Notes: a model not told the origin generated them from the sequence alone. DNA of 64,000 nt from Ichthyophis bannanicus (GCA_033557465.1 CM066032.1:55402955-55466954), one strand, 5' to 3'. Shown: positions 11,599 through 22,285, counted from the first letter of the stretch. Numbers and translations are program-made.

Positions 11599-12543
11599 CT
11601 AGTTTAAAGCCCTCTTCAGTAGATTAGCCAGTCTACTACCAAAGATGCGTTGACCTTTCTTGGACAGATGGATGCCATCTCTGCTCTGCAACCCTTGGAA
11701 CAGCATCCCATGGTCTAGGAAACCAAAACGCTCTCGAAGACACCATCCACGCAGCCATGCATTCATCTCCAGGATGCAAGCCTCTCTGCCTTGGCCTTTA
11801 CCGTCAACAGGGAGGATTGAAGAGAACACCACCTGTGCACCTACCTGCTTCATCCTCTGTCCCAGAGCCATGAAGTCACTTTTGATACGTTCCGAGGTAT
11901 ACCTGGCAGTATCATTTGTTCCAACATGGATTAGCAACATTGGGTAATAGTCAGTGGGCTTGATGAGTCTCGGCAAACTCTCCGTAACATCTTGGATCTT
12001 GGCACCAGGCAGACAGCATACCTCTCTGGACATCAAGTCTGGTCGGCAGATGGACGCCTCAGTACCCCTCAGAAGAGAGTCTCCAACCACCACTACCCTT
12101 CGTTTCCTTCTGGTCACTGATTCCACAACTATGGGGTACTTGAACTCTGGATCTTCACTTTCCAGGGATGCTTTCACCTCCTCCACTTCCAGGGCTGCAT
12201 AATGGTTCTTCAATTCAAGGGCTGGAGAAGTTGGATTGGTGATTTTGCAGGCTATGGTGACTTTTGTCCAACCATCGACATTCTGTTGGCACCCATCTTC
12301 TCCTGTGCTGGAGAGCCTGGTTGCTGAAAGAAGCATCTCATCAATGTACTTCTCACTGTCTTGAATGCTCCTCAGCCTCGCCACCTCCTCTCTGAGTTCC
12401 TCCACTTGTTTCCTCAGAGCTTCAGCATGCAGGCACCCTGCACATGGAACCGGTTCTTCAACTGGCATTAGGACCTCTGTCTGGACCGAGGCAGAAGCTG
12501 TAACGGGGGCAACAGCTTTAGCAATACGATTTTTCCCAGCCAT
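11599..12543 (-). CDS. CR1-A ORF1 with SGNH-esterase domain, intact
   Basis: The frame has 314 codons, starting at an ATG with no upstream competitor visible in the element. Residues 1-70 hold a CxxC pair (PCAGC) and a heptad-like coiled coil (LRKQVEELREEVARLRSI). Residues about 140-310 form an SGNH hydrolase: GDSLL (nucleophile Ser block), HVGTNDTARY (GxND oxyanion block) and RDGIHLSKKGQ (catalytic Asp-His block). CR1 ORF1 esterases are known and are thought to act on lipids or membranes to aid retrotransposition; that role is family knowledge, not visible here. No stop interrupts the frame, unlike ORF2 of the same copy. Confidence 0.9.
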   Translation of the reverse strand: MAGKNRIAKAVAPVTASASVQTEVLMPVEEPVPCAGCLHAEALRKQVEELREEVARLRSIQDSEKYIDEMLLSATRLSSTGEDGCQQNVDGWTKVTIACKITNPTSPALELKNHYAALEVEEVKASLESEDPEFKYPIVVESVTRRKRRVVVVGDSLLRGTEASICRPDLMSREVCCLPGAKIQDVTESLPRLIKPTDYYPMLLIHVGTNDTARYTSERIKSDFMALGQRMKQVGAQVVFSSILPVDGKGQGREACILEMNAWLRGWCLRERFGFLDHGMLFQGLQSRDGIHLSKKGQRIFGSRLANLLKRALN

Positions 12544-12555
12544 TGTTCTGTTTGT

Positions 12556-12771
12556 GGAGCTTAGCTATCTGTTAAATAATAAATGAAATAAACATGTAAG
12601 ATTGCATTCTTGAGCATTCGGATTCTTTGATACAATAAATAATATCACAAATGACCTGTAGTTATGATAAATATAATTGTGTGTTTAAACTTAATGACTA
12701 CAATGTATTAGATTATAAACTCCAAAAATTATAAAAAAACTGATGACGATCCTAATCTGTCAGTTATACAA
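12556..12771. other. AT-rich stretch, nothing recognised
   Basis: About 215 bp of AT-rich sequence lies between two CR1 elements. It shows no ORF or repeat that I recognise and may be host intronic or intergenic DNA. Confidence 0.4.
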
Positions 12772-13940
12772 ACACATAAGAACATAAGATATGCCATACT
12801 GGGTCAGACCAAGGTCCATCAAGCCCAGTATCCTGTTTCCAGCAGTGGCCAATCTAGGTCATACATACCTAGTAGTATCCCCAAAAGACACAGGTTCCGC
12901 AATGCTTGTACTGGGTCAAGCATTAATATCCTGGTTCCCTTCTTAATAATGGTTTATGGACCTTTCCTCCAGGAACTTGTCCAAACCTTTTTTAAACCCA
13001 GCTACACTAACAGCCTTTACTACATCCTCAGGTAACAAATTCCAGAGTTTGATTACACGTTGAGTGAAAAAATATTTTCTTTTATTAGTCTTAAATAGTT
13101 TACCCTCTAGCTTCATTGCATGTCCCCTAGTCTTTCTATATTCTGATAACGTAAACAATCGATCTACGTTTACCCGTTCCAATCCATTCATTAATTTATA
13201 GACTTCTATCATATCTCCCTTCAGCTGTCTCTTTTCCAGGTTAAGAGCCCTAACCTTTTTAGCCTTTCTTCATAGGAGTATCCTTCCATCCCCTTTACCA
13301 TTTTGGTGGCTCTTCTCTGAACCTTTTCTAATAACACTATATCCTTTTTAAGATACGGCGACCAGAATTGCACACAATATTCAAGGTGCAGTCTCACCAT
13401 GGAACGGTATAGAGGCATTATAATATCTTTTGTTTTATTTTACATTCCTTTCCTTATGATTACTAGCATTCTATTTGCTCTCTTGGCTGCCGCTGCACAC
13501 CGGGCCGAGGGTTTTAACATGTTATCCACAATGACGCCTAAATCTTTTTCCTGGGTGGTGGTTCCTAATGTGGAACCTTGCATCGTGTAACCATAGTTTG
13601 GGTTGTTCTTCCCTAGGTGCATAACTTTGCACTTGTCCACATTAAATTTCATCTGCCATTTTGTTGCCCAGTCTTCCAATTTATCAAGATCCTCTTGCAA
13701 TTTTGCACAATCCTCTTGGGTTTTAACAACTTTAAATAGTTTTGTGTCATCTGCAAATTTGATAACCTCACTCGTTATTCCACTTTCCAGGTCATTTATG
13801 AATATGTCAAAAAGCAGCAGACCCAGCACAGATCCCTGGGGTACACCACTATTCACCTTTCTCCATTGGGAAAATTGGCCATTTAGCCCAACCCTCTGCT
13901 TTCTATCTTTTAAGCAGGTCCTGATCCACAGTAGTAGTGG
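12772..13940 (-). mobile_element. CR1 LINE fragment (subfamily B), RT to 3' end
   Basis: The minus strand reads from RQRVGLNGQFSQW through VPQGSVLG, KFADDTKLFK (FADD box) and the C-terminal domain, with the last codons at 12943. The 3' UTR follows, with the block CCCAGTATGGCATATCTTAT at its end. The subfamily differs from A and equals the full copy at 58376-61484. There are three frame breaks. Its 5' junction at 13940 is at a short sequence shared with an L2 element (13941-13964). Confidence 0.92.
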
Positions 13941-14628
13941 CCAAGGTAGCGTATTTCCAATTTCTTGATTTAGACCATGTGATTCTAAACTGTTAAATTC
14001 ATAAATATATCGTTGTTCTAACTTAAGTAAAGTTTTGTCAACATCACCACCTCTCCAGTGTGGTGTCACATTTTTAATAACCAAATATTTTAAATCACTG
14101 ATTGAATGTTCTGTTTGTATCCAATGTGTGACTAAAGGCTTGTCTGGAATCTTTCTTTGTATGCAACTTCGATGTTCAATGATTCGTGTGCGAACTTGTC
14201 TTTTAGTTTTCCCAATGTAAGATAAATTGCATGGACATAATATTAGATAAACTAAATTCTCTGTCTTGCAATTAGAGTAGTTGTGTAGGTAAACTTTCTG
14301 ATTTGTTGTTGGATGTGTGAAACTGTCTTTTACAGAGATGATATGAGGACACACTGAGCAATTTCCACATTTGAAATGCCCTTTGATCTTTGGCTGGGGT
14401 TTATGATATGTGAGAGCTGAAGGAACTAAAATATTTGCAAGATTGGGGTTGCGTTTGTATGCTATCATAAATTGTTTCGACGCAAACGATGGTAATGATG
14501 TTAAAAGATACCACTCTTGTTTCAAAATACTTACAATTTCTTTTGAATGGTTTGTAAAAGTAAGGGCACAGACAATCTTATCTGTTTTTGGGCGGTCTTT
14601 CTTTTGTAGAAGTGATGTACGTACGTAG
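13941..14628 (-). mobile_element. Penelope-like element fragment, GIY-YIG endonuclease
   Basis: The minus frame contains, in order: AYKRNPNLANILV (a Penelope C-terminal signature), a zinc-binding motif CGNCSVCPHI, and a GIY-YIG nuclease with VYLILC, LSYIGKTKRQVRTRIIEH and a later ERYIYEFNSLE. Only the part after the RT is present. Penelope-like elements use this nuclease for target cleavage. The frame is open into the adjoining L2 (upstream) and CR1 (downstream), giving a 422-codon composite ORF at 14708-13440. Confidence 0.88.
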
Positions 14629-14775
14629 TGTTCATTAAATATGGAAGTCTTGAGTTTCCTTTTAAAGTCCAGTAAATCGTTAATGGTATGGAGCTCATAT
14701 GGGAGCATATTCCAAAAAGTGTGTGCAAAAGAAGAGAAAGCTCTTCTTGATGTTTGTCAGACGGCTGCCTGGGTG
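14629..14775 (-). mobile_element. L2-B C-terminal fragment
   Basis: The peptide SRRAFSSFAHTFWNMLPYEL followed by a DFKRKLKT block is the last part of an L2 ORF2 (compare WNALPPDIRAIT at 62397). It probably continues the L2-B whose upstream part is at 16247-17712, the two being separated by the unidentified insertion 14776-16246. It runs directly into the Penelope fragment. Confidence 0.75.
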
Positions 14776-16246
14776 AGAATCTTCACAGTCTTGACAAGTG
14801 CATATATCTATATGATTTGCAAGGTATTTTGGGCAATGTAGTTCATTCACACCAGACACAGCTGCTGACAATAATTTAGTTGTGCTCTTGGGTAAAGCCA
14901 ATAAGATATTTATTTATGGGGTTATTTCTCCCAACACAGATATGCTTGGTAGCACATAAATTAGGTTACTTGCTATCAGTGTTAACTTGGAAAAACAAAG
15001 TTAAAATCAGGAAAACAACAAATGAAAAGTCACAAAGCAAGAGACAAACTGTTCTTTTTAGGTTAACTTCTGATTACTTCCCACATAGATACAGAAGTGA
15101 TTCTCTCCTAGCTCACAAGCAATTAGGTAAGGCTTAATTGCTAGCAGTTACCAGCTGAAACCCCTTAGCTGGCTTGCCTTCCACTGTGTGGGTCAAATCC
15201 TGCTTCAGGAGCTTTTCTGAGTAGATTAAAGAACAAATTTGTATTTCTTTGTGATGGTTGCTGTACTTTATAACAGAAAGTTACCAACGGAGTTTAGATA
15301 GAGAGCAGTCCATATAAACAGGATCCTCATCTGCTATTATTCCCCCTTGTTCAACAAGCATGGGTTCAATATCATGGATTGGCACAGATGAATCTCTCAA
15401 TGGAGCATTTTCAGGAGAATACTTGTTTCCCTGCTGTCTTTCAAGGTTATAGCTAGGGCATAGATCAGTGTTCATACCTGAGCTTCCATTGCTGCTAGAG
15501 TTCCACTCTATATAGCCTGGCCAGTATGTAGTCCAGTTCTTATGTCCAGTCTTCCAATCCAGATCCCTGGACACTGGATCTCTCTTCACATACCTTCTGG
15601 CACAGGTCTTAGGGTCCCTTCCACGTGCAGCCGTCTCCCTCACAGGTAGCCTCTGGTGATTCCTTGCTCTGCAGCACCATTCCTCTGGCTTTCCCCAGTC
15701 CAATGGTGTATGCTGGCCCTTGGAATACCTCCCAGTATACGTACTGCTTTGGACTCTTCTAGACCTCTCAAAGGCTTTTCTCTTCCTTCTTCCAAAGGGT
15801 CTCTTTCCCTCTCTGTCCGTCCGGTTTGGCTTCTGCTTCTGATGATCCTTCAGATGAAACTGATGATCAAACTCAAGCTGATTCTCAGGATACTGAGGAC
15901 AATTCTCTGGATATCCAAGGTGATCATGAAGATGGTCATCTGTAGAATAAACTCTACTCTTATTCTGCTTAGATGAGTGCTCCTCCCTAACACAGCGCAG
16001 CTGTGCTGAATCAGGCCCTGCCCTTTGAGATGAGTGCTTAGGGATTACCTCATAGCCTTCCTGATTGAACACACGTTTCCCCACTTCAGCTCCTCTAATG
16101 GCTGTTGGAAACCTGGTGCATTCTGGGACTGGTAGTCTTTTATTGGAAAATTATGTTTTCTTATTTCTACCAGAACTGACAGGTTGCTTGTTCAGAGTCA
16201 CTTCACCTTTTCTATAGCTCCTTCCTGAGCTATGATAAGCTTCCTT
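14776..16246 (-). other. Unidentified 1.5-kb insertion in L2-B
   Basis: This segment separates two consecutive parts of an L2 ORF2, so it is probably an insertion. I find no clear TIR, LTR or target duplication. It holds one 267-codon minus-strand ORF and a non-coding 3' part with ATAAATAAAT near 14910. At 16117-16136 the minus strand reads as an ACTACCAGTCCCAGAATGCA block, close to the SBS/ZNF143 promoter motif. A weaker relative lies near 14825-14843 in the same orientation. Confidence 0.45.
15281..16084 (-). CDS. Unrecognised 267-codon ORF
   Basis: The frame is open from 16084 (GTG here; it may extend a little further upstream as RGAEVGKRV) to the stop at 15281. The product is strongly hydrophilic and basic in the middle (RRKRKAFERSRR, a possible nuclear-localisation stretch), with acidic ends and no membrane segment, signal peptide or zinc motif. 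It is unlike any LINE, DIRS or transposase domain I know. A 267-codon frame is unlikely by chance in sequence this old but is not proof of coding. It could be a captured host exon, the gag-like part of an unknown element, or a chance frame. Confidence 0.35.
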   Translation of the reverse strand: MGKRVFNQEGYEVIPKHSSQRAGPDSAQLRCVREEHSSKQNKSRVYSTDDHLHDHLGYPENCPQYPENQLEFDHQFHLKDHQKQKPNRTDREGKRPFGRRKRKAFERSRRVQSSTYTGRYSKGQHTPLDWGKPEEWCCRARNHQRLPVRETAARGRDPKTCARRYVKRDPVSRDLDWKTGHKNWTTYWPGYIEWNSSSNGSSGMNTDLCPSYNLERQQGNKYSPENAPLRDSSVPIHDIEPMLVEQGGIIADEDPVYMDCSLSKLRW

Positions 16247-17712
16247 ATCACATGTTGCAAAGCTGACTTTGGAGTAAGGGAGTTGAGGGAAATTGACTTC
16301 CTACTCTATTATCAGGTGTTTTCTGAATGAGAATTTGTAGATAAAGAACAGAAAATCCATGATAAACTTTAAAAGTGGTAAGCAGAGACTTGAATTTAAT
16401 ACGTTGAGAAATTGGGAGCCAGTGTAATTGTTTAAAAAGAGGCATAAGATGCTCAAATCTGGAGGCACTGCAAAGGAGTCGTGCAGCTGTGTTCATCGCA
16501 AGCTGAAGAGGGTGAATAGTGTGGTTAGGCAAGCCTTGTAGCAAGAGACTACAAAAATCAGTGTGTGGGGAAAATGAGGCCTGCAGAACAGAACGGAAAT
16601 CATGCAACTCCAGAAGTGGCCTTAGGGGTTGTATGCTGTTGAGTTTATAATAGATGTTTCTTACAATGTGATTTATGTGAGAAGCAAGGGAGAAACGCTG
16701 ATCGATAGTAATACCAAGGTAGCGTATTTCCAATTTCACTTGAAGCTGAGTGCCATCAATGGTGCTGTAGGGAGGCGAACTGAATGTCCTTAGAATTGTA
16801 GAGAACCTCGATCTTTTTATAGTTAAGGGCTACGTTTTGCTCCATAAACCAGATAGTAACAGCACTGAAACTCTCTTTTAGAGAACAGATGTCTGGGTGA
16901 TTAGAGAATATAACATGACATCATCAGCATATAGGGGTGAAGGATATTGCATGCCACATAAAGGTTGAAGGAATATGTTGAATAGTAAGGAGGATAAGGC
17001 AGAACCCTGTGGGATTCCCTGCTGCTGCGCATATGCTGATGATTATTCAGATTTTAACTTATAATTGTAGATTTTCAAGATAAGATTTAAAGCATCCCAA
17101 AGTGGCATCTCTTAGGCAGAGTAGATGTACACGCTGAATGAGTAAATCATGAGGAACAGAGTCAAAAGCTGCTTTGATGTCCAAAAAGATTAGGACAAAC
17201 CCTGTAAGGGCAGCTAGCAATGTTACAACTCCGTGCTGCGGTCTAAAGCCAAATTGCTGAATGTTAAGCGGAAAATGGGTGTCAATGTAGTCCTGAAGTT
17301 GAATTAAAACAACCTTCTCTATAATTTTTGCTAGAAAGGGTAAACTAGCAATAGGGCAGTATGAGCTAGGTTGTGATGAGTCCAGTGCTGTGTCCTTTTA
17401 ACCGGGTGAATAGATGCCATTTTTAGATCAGTGGGCATGTACCCAAGCGATACAGGGAGATTTGTAATTTTGAGTAGTGCCCCTATTAAATCCTTAAAGG
17501 CTGATTTAATCCAGCTGACTGGGCAGGGATCAAAAGGGGAATTGGTGGTATTAATTCCTACGATGATTTTCTCAAGGTGTTCTATAGAAGCAGGTGAAAA
17601 GGATTTCCAAGTTGCCTGAGAGTTGACAATTTAAACATTTTGTTGAGGAGCAGCAAGCTGTGATCATTGACCTTGTGTGGAGGTTAAGGACTGAAAGTGG
17701 TCAGCTAATATT
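16247..17712 (-). mobile_element. L2-B LINE, reverse transcriptase region
   Basis: Reading down the minus strand: INTTNSPFDPCPVSWIK (RT N-terminus), LPFLAKIIEK, FGFRPQHGVVTLLA, FLDIKAAFDSVPH (motif A), LYADDVMLYSL (catalytic YADD), and VKLEIRYLGITIDQ to QLCNM (16739-16248, 163 codons). Some blocks are in different frames. It is 5' truncated near 17712, where a CR1 fragment on the other strand begins. Confidence 0.88.
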
Positions 17713-17952
17713 TGTGCAGTTGAAGGTGAAAGGGGATAGACTCAGGAGTAATATGCGGAAATATTTCTTTATGGAGACAGTAGTAGATGTGTGGAATAGT
17801 CTCCCAGTGGAGGTGGTAGAGACAAGGATTATATGTGAATTCAAGAAAGCATGGGGCAAATACAGGAGAAAGGTAAAAACGGGAGTGTAAAGCTTAATAG
17901 TTGGTATGAAAGGGCAGACTGGAAAGGCCATATGTGCCGTCATGTTTCTGTG
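17713..17952 (+). mobile_element. CR1-A 3' fragment
   Basis: Plus-strand residues VKGDRLRSNMRKYFF and VVDVWNSLPVEVVET, then a GKYRRK block ending in TAA, match the C-terminus of CR1-A ORF2. About 50 bp of 3' UTR and a CATGTTTCTGTG end follow. It is 5' truncated to roughly 240 bp. Confidence 0.88.
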
Positions 17953-18260
17953 TTAAATTAGGCTATTAATAGATGATGCTCAGTGAAATCAAATACAGCA
18001 CTTAGATCAAGCTATACTAATAGGGCCTTTATGTAGGTATCTAATGCACACTTGTTCTCGGAAGTTAACAAAGCAGAAGGGTTTTTGTGCTATGTCTATG
18101 GTGAAGTCGATTAGATTATCAAGAAACCCACAGAGCTGAACTTGCAAAGCTTCTCAGCCACTTTATCTATTTAACCATTTTTATATACCGCTCTCTCTTA
18201 AGGTCAGAGATTTTTACAGATGACATTAATTCTTATACGGTTGCATAGAACAAACTAGAA
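17953..18260 (-). mobile_element. Decayed L2 fragment with 3' tail
   Basis: The minus strand of about 17955-18050 encodes LDLSAVFDFTEHHLL, an RT motif A block, after one stop. At 18180-18225 an L2-like tail (AGAGCGGTATATAAAAATGG on the minus strand) is present. These may be two L2 remnants side by side. Confidence 0.6.
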
Positions 18261-19765
18261 CATGTGCGATTGAACCCGGGAGTGGGAGGCTTATTAATAG
18301 TGGAGACTTGCAGGATAGCAGGGGAAGGAAGGAAGTAGCTTGTTAACATGGTACCAATATGGACTGAGCTAGTACTTGTGTTGCCAGAACGCTGACTTGT
18401 AAGCTCTGAGCGGTGCTATGTTATGTTTCCAAAGTGTTGCTGCAATAGGTAAGTGTTTAGCTCCTTCCAAAGCTTGTGAATTGTAAAAATAATTAATTAG
18501 AAATAGGACATAAGTTGGAAAGGTCTAATGATTAACCTGGGGTTTCTTGGAAATGGATCCATGGCATGTTTCGAAGAAGCTGGAAAAATATGTGATGCAA
18601 GGCTCTTACTGATGCTGGTTATAAATGGTATAATCACAAGTAGAGGATTGTGAACTAAGTGGGAGAGCAGTGGATCAAGGGGGGAAGTAGTGCTGCGAGC
18701 CGTAGTAAGAACTTTAGACAGAGGAGAATCAAGACGGGATTAAACATAGCCAATCACAATAAATACATCAAATCCAAGTGCCACAAATGCAAAACCATTC
18801 TTACATATAATGGGACATAATGGAATGTATAACTTCTATAAATCAAGACTTGATTAATCTAAAGTATTAATCTAAAGTGTAACATAAACGTCCATGCCTA
18901 TAAATGGATGTTTATGCTACACTTTAGATTAATCATATATACCCAAGGAACGATGATGATTGTGACCAGGTGGTGTGGTAACAGTATTATTTGAACCAGT
19001 AAACTCCACGTGATGAGCAGGGAAGGGCATTTTCTGTGTTAGAGGGGAGTGTGTGGGTATGGAGGAGCGTGAGGATGTATTTAGATTGTGTTCCTGGGTC
19101 AAGGGCATTTTACAACGTCCCCAGCTCTCTTGCATACTCTCCACCCCCTCTTTCTGTTCTTGTTTTTCTCTTCATCCACCCTGTGTCTCCACTTGCTCTT
19201 CCCGCCTCTTCCCACGCCCTATCCCAGACTCTTCCTCCCTCCTAGCTCTCCACTGCCACCTATAGGATAGACAGCACAGTCAGCAACAGCAGAAGAGGCA
19301 TCGGGACAGGTGACAACCACAGTGGAAGGCAGTAGGTTCACAGCAACTGCCCTCCTTCAGGTCTAGGACTGGTAGGGTTTGGGGATTCCTGCTGATCACA
19401 AGTGGGGTTGCACTAGTTGCACTACTCCAGTACTTGCCATTCTGCTTTGTCTATCAGCCCCCCACAACTCCCCATCTGTGACCTCATTACCATAAACAGA
19501 GAGGCAGATAGACAAAGCAAACTCTATTGTATTAAATGTGCTAAAAATGTATAAAAGTGAAAATACTAGTAAGATAAGATTATAGCGTAACGAGTGTATT
19601 GCCATTTCTTGCATAATGGCAGGTTCTCACACAATCTGCTGCTTCTTTCTTGGGATTATACAGTGCTCCACTCTCTTTCTTTTACACGCCATCTCTATTT
19701 CCAGAGTTGTCAATGCTCCCTTATCTCTCATACAAACTTGAGATCTCTTGCTTATTATCTTTCAG
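18261..19765. other. Long stretch without recognised genes
   Basis: No confident element or gene is seen apart from the hairpin at 18866-18933. The last part is intron upstream of the first host exon: CT-rich around 19140-19260, with a usable polypyrimidine tract before 19765. Confidence 0.5.
18866..18933. repeat. Inverted repeat, 30-nt arms, 8-nt loop
   Basis: Arms 18866-18895 and 18904-18933 pair with two mismatches and begin and end ATTAATCTAAAGTG. Part of the arm motif (TTAATCTAAAGT) also occurs just upstream at 18853-18865, suggesting the edge of a small MITE. There is no coding capacity. Confidence 0.8.
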
Positions 19766-19982
19766 TAAGTCTTTTATTGGGAAAGTCCAAGACCGTCTCA
19801 AAGAGGAGGAAAGTGCTTACAGTGGTAAATTCAGCCTGGTACAGTCAGATGGGACCGTCATCTCCATAGAGTCTGATGATCCAACTTCCCTCTACAACAA
19901 TCTGGCAGCAGCCACAGGGGCCACAACAGAGCAAGAAATAAAGGAACAGGCGCAGCAGCTGAAAAGCCTGGTTAACAAGGAG
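19766..19982 (+). CDS. Host gene exon A (217 nt), unrecognised protein
   Basis: The acceptor TTATTATCTTTCAG ends at 19765 and the donor GAG|GTAGCG is at 19982. The exon enters in phase 2 and leaves in phase 0. It encodes 72 residues starting KSFIGKVQDRLKEEESAYSG, with FSLVQSDGTVISIESDD in the middle and EQEIKEQAQQLKSLVNKE at the end. The charged, helical C-terminal half looks like a coiled coil that continues into exon B. It lies outside any transposon similarity. The protein family is not recognised. Confidence 0.72.
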
Positions 19983-20561
19983 GTAGCGATCTTCCAATTC
20001 TTACACACTTCTTCCTGTTCACAGCCCTTTACTTCCTAGAAACGTTTCTCTCCAAACTGCTTATATGGCCACCCACCTCTGTCCTTTCTAGGAAGGGGGC
20101 TGTCTCTCTATTTGGGGGAGGGGGTCTTTCTCAGCAGGGGCAAGATAACTTCAAGTCCCTACAGCTATCTCTGTTAAGAACACAGGTAATCCATATCTAT
20201 ATACCACACTCCACACAAAGCTAATGATGTGGGGAAGCTTTGTTCAAAAGTAAAATTACTAAGTAGAAATAATCTCACATATTGTACATCTATTTGTTAT
20301 ACACCGCAGCTACAAGATGATTTATTTACTTTAACCTCTTCCATGTTGACATAAATGATACTGCTATGTATCCCTTCGAGCATAACAAAAGTGACTTCTT
20401 GGCTCTGGGAGAGAGAGTGAAGCAGATAGATATGCTGGTGGTGCAAACTTATCACACACTGATAATTGGATTATTATATAGTCTGTCAATAATCAGTTTA
20501 TGTATGACTATATCCATAACATTTATTTTCTTTGTTATTGCATTGTGTATTTGGGTAAACA
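19983..20561 (+). other. Start of intron A-B, nothing recognised
   Basis: About 580 bp of intron with no identifiable repeat or ORF; a G-rich patch at 20110-20130 is the only notable feature. The full intron runs to 31042 (11.1 kb) and is otherwise filled with the elements listed below. Confidence 0.5.
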
Positions 20562-20752
20562 GCTGATTTACATCTACCTGCTCCCCTCCATTCATTAATT
20601 TATAGACCTCTATCATATCTCCCCTCAGCCGTCTCTTTTCCAGGATGAAAAGCCCTACCCTTTTAAGCCATTCCTCATAAGGGTATCCTTCCATTTCCTT
20701 TATCATTTTGGTGGCTCTGCTTTGTACCTTTTCTAATTCCACTATATCCTTT
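20562..20752 (-). mobile_element. CR1-B fragment, C-terminal domain
   Basis: The minus strand encodes ELEKVQSRATKMIKEMEGYP and [15 protein letters not shown], the conserved CR1-B segment after the RT. It is short (190 bp) and lacks the normal 3' UTR. Confidence 0.88.
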
Positions 20753-22285
20753 TTTTAATTGAAATTTTATTAACTTTTCCAAGACATACAATATGTAAAG
20801 CGATGCAATACAATTACAGATCTAATCAATTTATTCTCCTGGTTACTTATTCCCCCACCCCCACTACTCTCTAGTGACCTTGCATGCTGAGCAAACCGTA
20901 TAAGGAAATGAGGAAAGCATCACTGCATATCAAACAAAAGTCATATTAATATCATTACAGGATTTATACTTGTGGAGGCATATTCTAAACTGGCCGTACA
21001 ACCGCCTGTGCGGCATACCAGAAGTGGGGTGCCCAGAGTTAGACCCGATTCTGATTCCTCTGCAGTGGAATAAGTCCCACGTCTAAGTTCATGGCCCTGT
21101 ATGTCCAGGGTCGCAGCCCATCCATGCTCTGCCTCTGCAATGCCTCCTCCTGCCCCTGTCTAGCCCTCCACATACAAATGCATTGTTTGTATGTGGATGC
21201 TTTAGCCAGGACCGGCAGGGGAGTGAATAGCGGGGATGGACGTCCAAATGGGATGTCCACCCCCACTATTTGCTATTCAGAATGACCCCCCATAGCAAAC
21301 AGGGCTTACTAGGTAGACCCTAGAGCAGACCAAACTACAAAGGTCTACAACATATTCTCAAAGTTTCTCAGCCTGTCTCGTCGCACTGCAGTCAGCTTTT
21401 CCAACTGGTAGATCTCATCATAGGAACCTTCCAAGCAACCAGGGTAAAAGAACCTGCAGCTTTCCACTGTTTGGCCATCAATTACACATCTAGCTGCAAC
21501 CACACACAATCTTATTAACGCTCCCTTGTCCCTCTCCCACCTCTTCCGCCTCATCTCCCGAAGCACATTCTCCTTGCCTCATACAATCCCTCATCTGAGA
21601 AGCTTAACGGTTTCCCCATGAACTACTTCCCAAAAGGGTCTCAGCTGGGAGCAATACCACCACATGTGGCAAAAATCTCCCACTTCTGCACACCCCTGCT
21701 CCAACAGAGCTCCAAGGTATTGCTCCCCTGGCGATGAAGTCGAACAGGGCTGAGATACCACCGGTATAATAGTTTATAATTGTTCTCTACATGGCGGGAT
21801 GCTATCTGCTCCTTAGTCAGCCCCCTGTATATATCTGTCCAAAATTTCTAGTCCGTTGCTATTCCCAAATACTTCTCCCAATGGCGCTGAAAGGACATCT
21901 GCCCGACACTATTGGACTCCAAAAGCAAGCGATAAGTCCTTGATAAACCTTTGTGTTGCGTGAAAGGGAACCAGCAGAATTTCTCAGAATCAGTGAGGCC
22001 TTTGGTTATCACCTTATCCCAACTCTCCCCCAACAACCAATGCTGCATCTGTAGATAACCATAAAAATTGTGACATGCCAAGCCATATTTCGCCTGCAAT
22101 TCCTCAAACGAGCATATGATCCCTCCTGTGCATACCTGATATACTGTATGCAGACCCAGTTGTTCCCATCTCTTGAAAAGAGGATCATCTAACCCTGGGG
22201 GAAATGCTAAGTTATGTCGTATTGGTTGTAATAAAGACCTCGCTTCACACCCCACGCCCCATCTAAGTATTTCTGCCGCCACAGG
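20753..22285 (-). mobile_element. L1/Tx1-like LINE 3' fragment
   Basis: The minus strand runs from 22285: FEELQAKYGL, FYGYLQMQHWL and ESWDKVITKGLT (frame 22282-21848), continuing as WYLSPVRLH, CWSRG, FCHMWWYCSQLRPFW and IYQLEKLTAVRRDRL (near 21390). This is the C-terminal end of L1-type ORF2. About 600 bp of 3' UTR and a poly-T start (plus strand) at 20750 follow. It is 5' truncated with several frame breaks. Confidence 0.88.

Larger units (their letters stand above)
8663..12555 (-). mobile_element. Near-complete CR1 LINE (subfamily A)
   Basis: Minus-strand order is ORF1 (12543-11599), ORF2 (11593 to about 8720) and a 3' end with the tail (TTTCTATG)n at 8690-8663. The coding length is close to a full CR1, and both ORFs have recognisable domains. 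The element probably starts at or just above the ORF1 start codon, since little 5' UTR is seen. It is the best reference in the window for the other A-type copies (1-626, 17713-17952, 24761-25408, 30193-30375, 31812-32580, 44678-47520). Confidence 0.92.
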
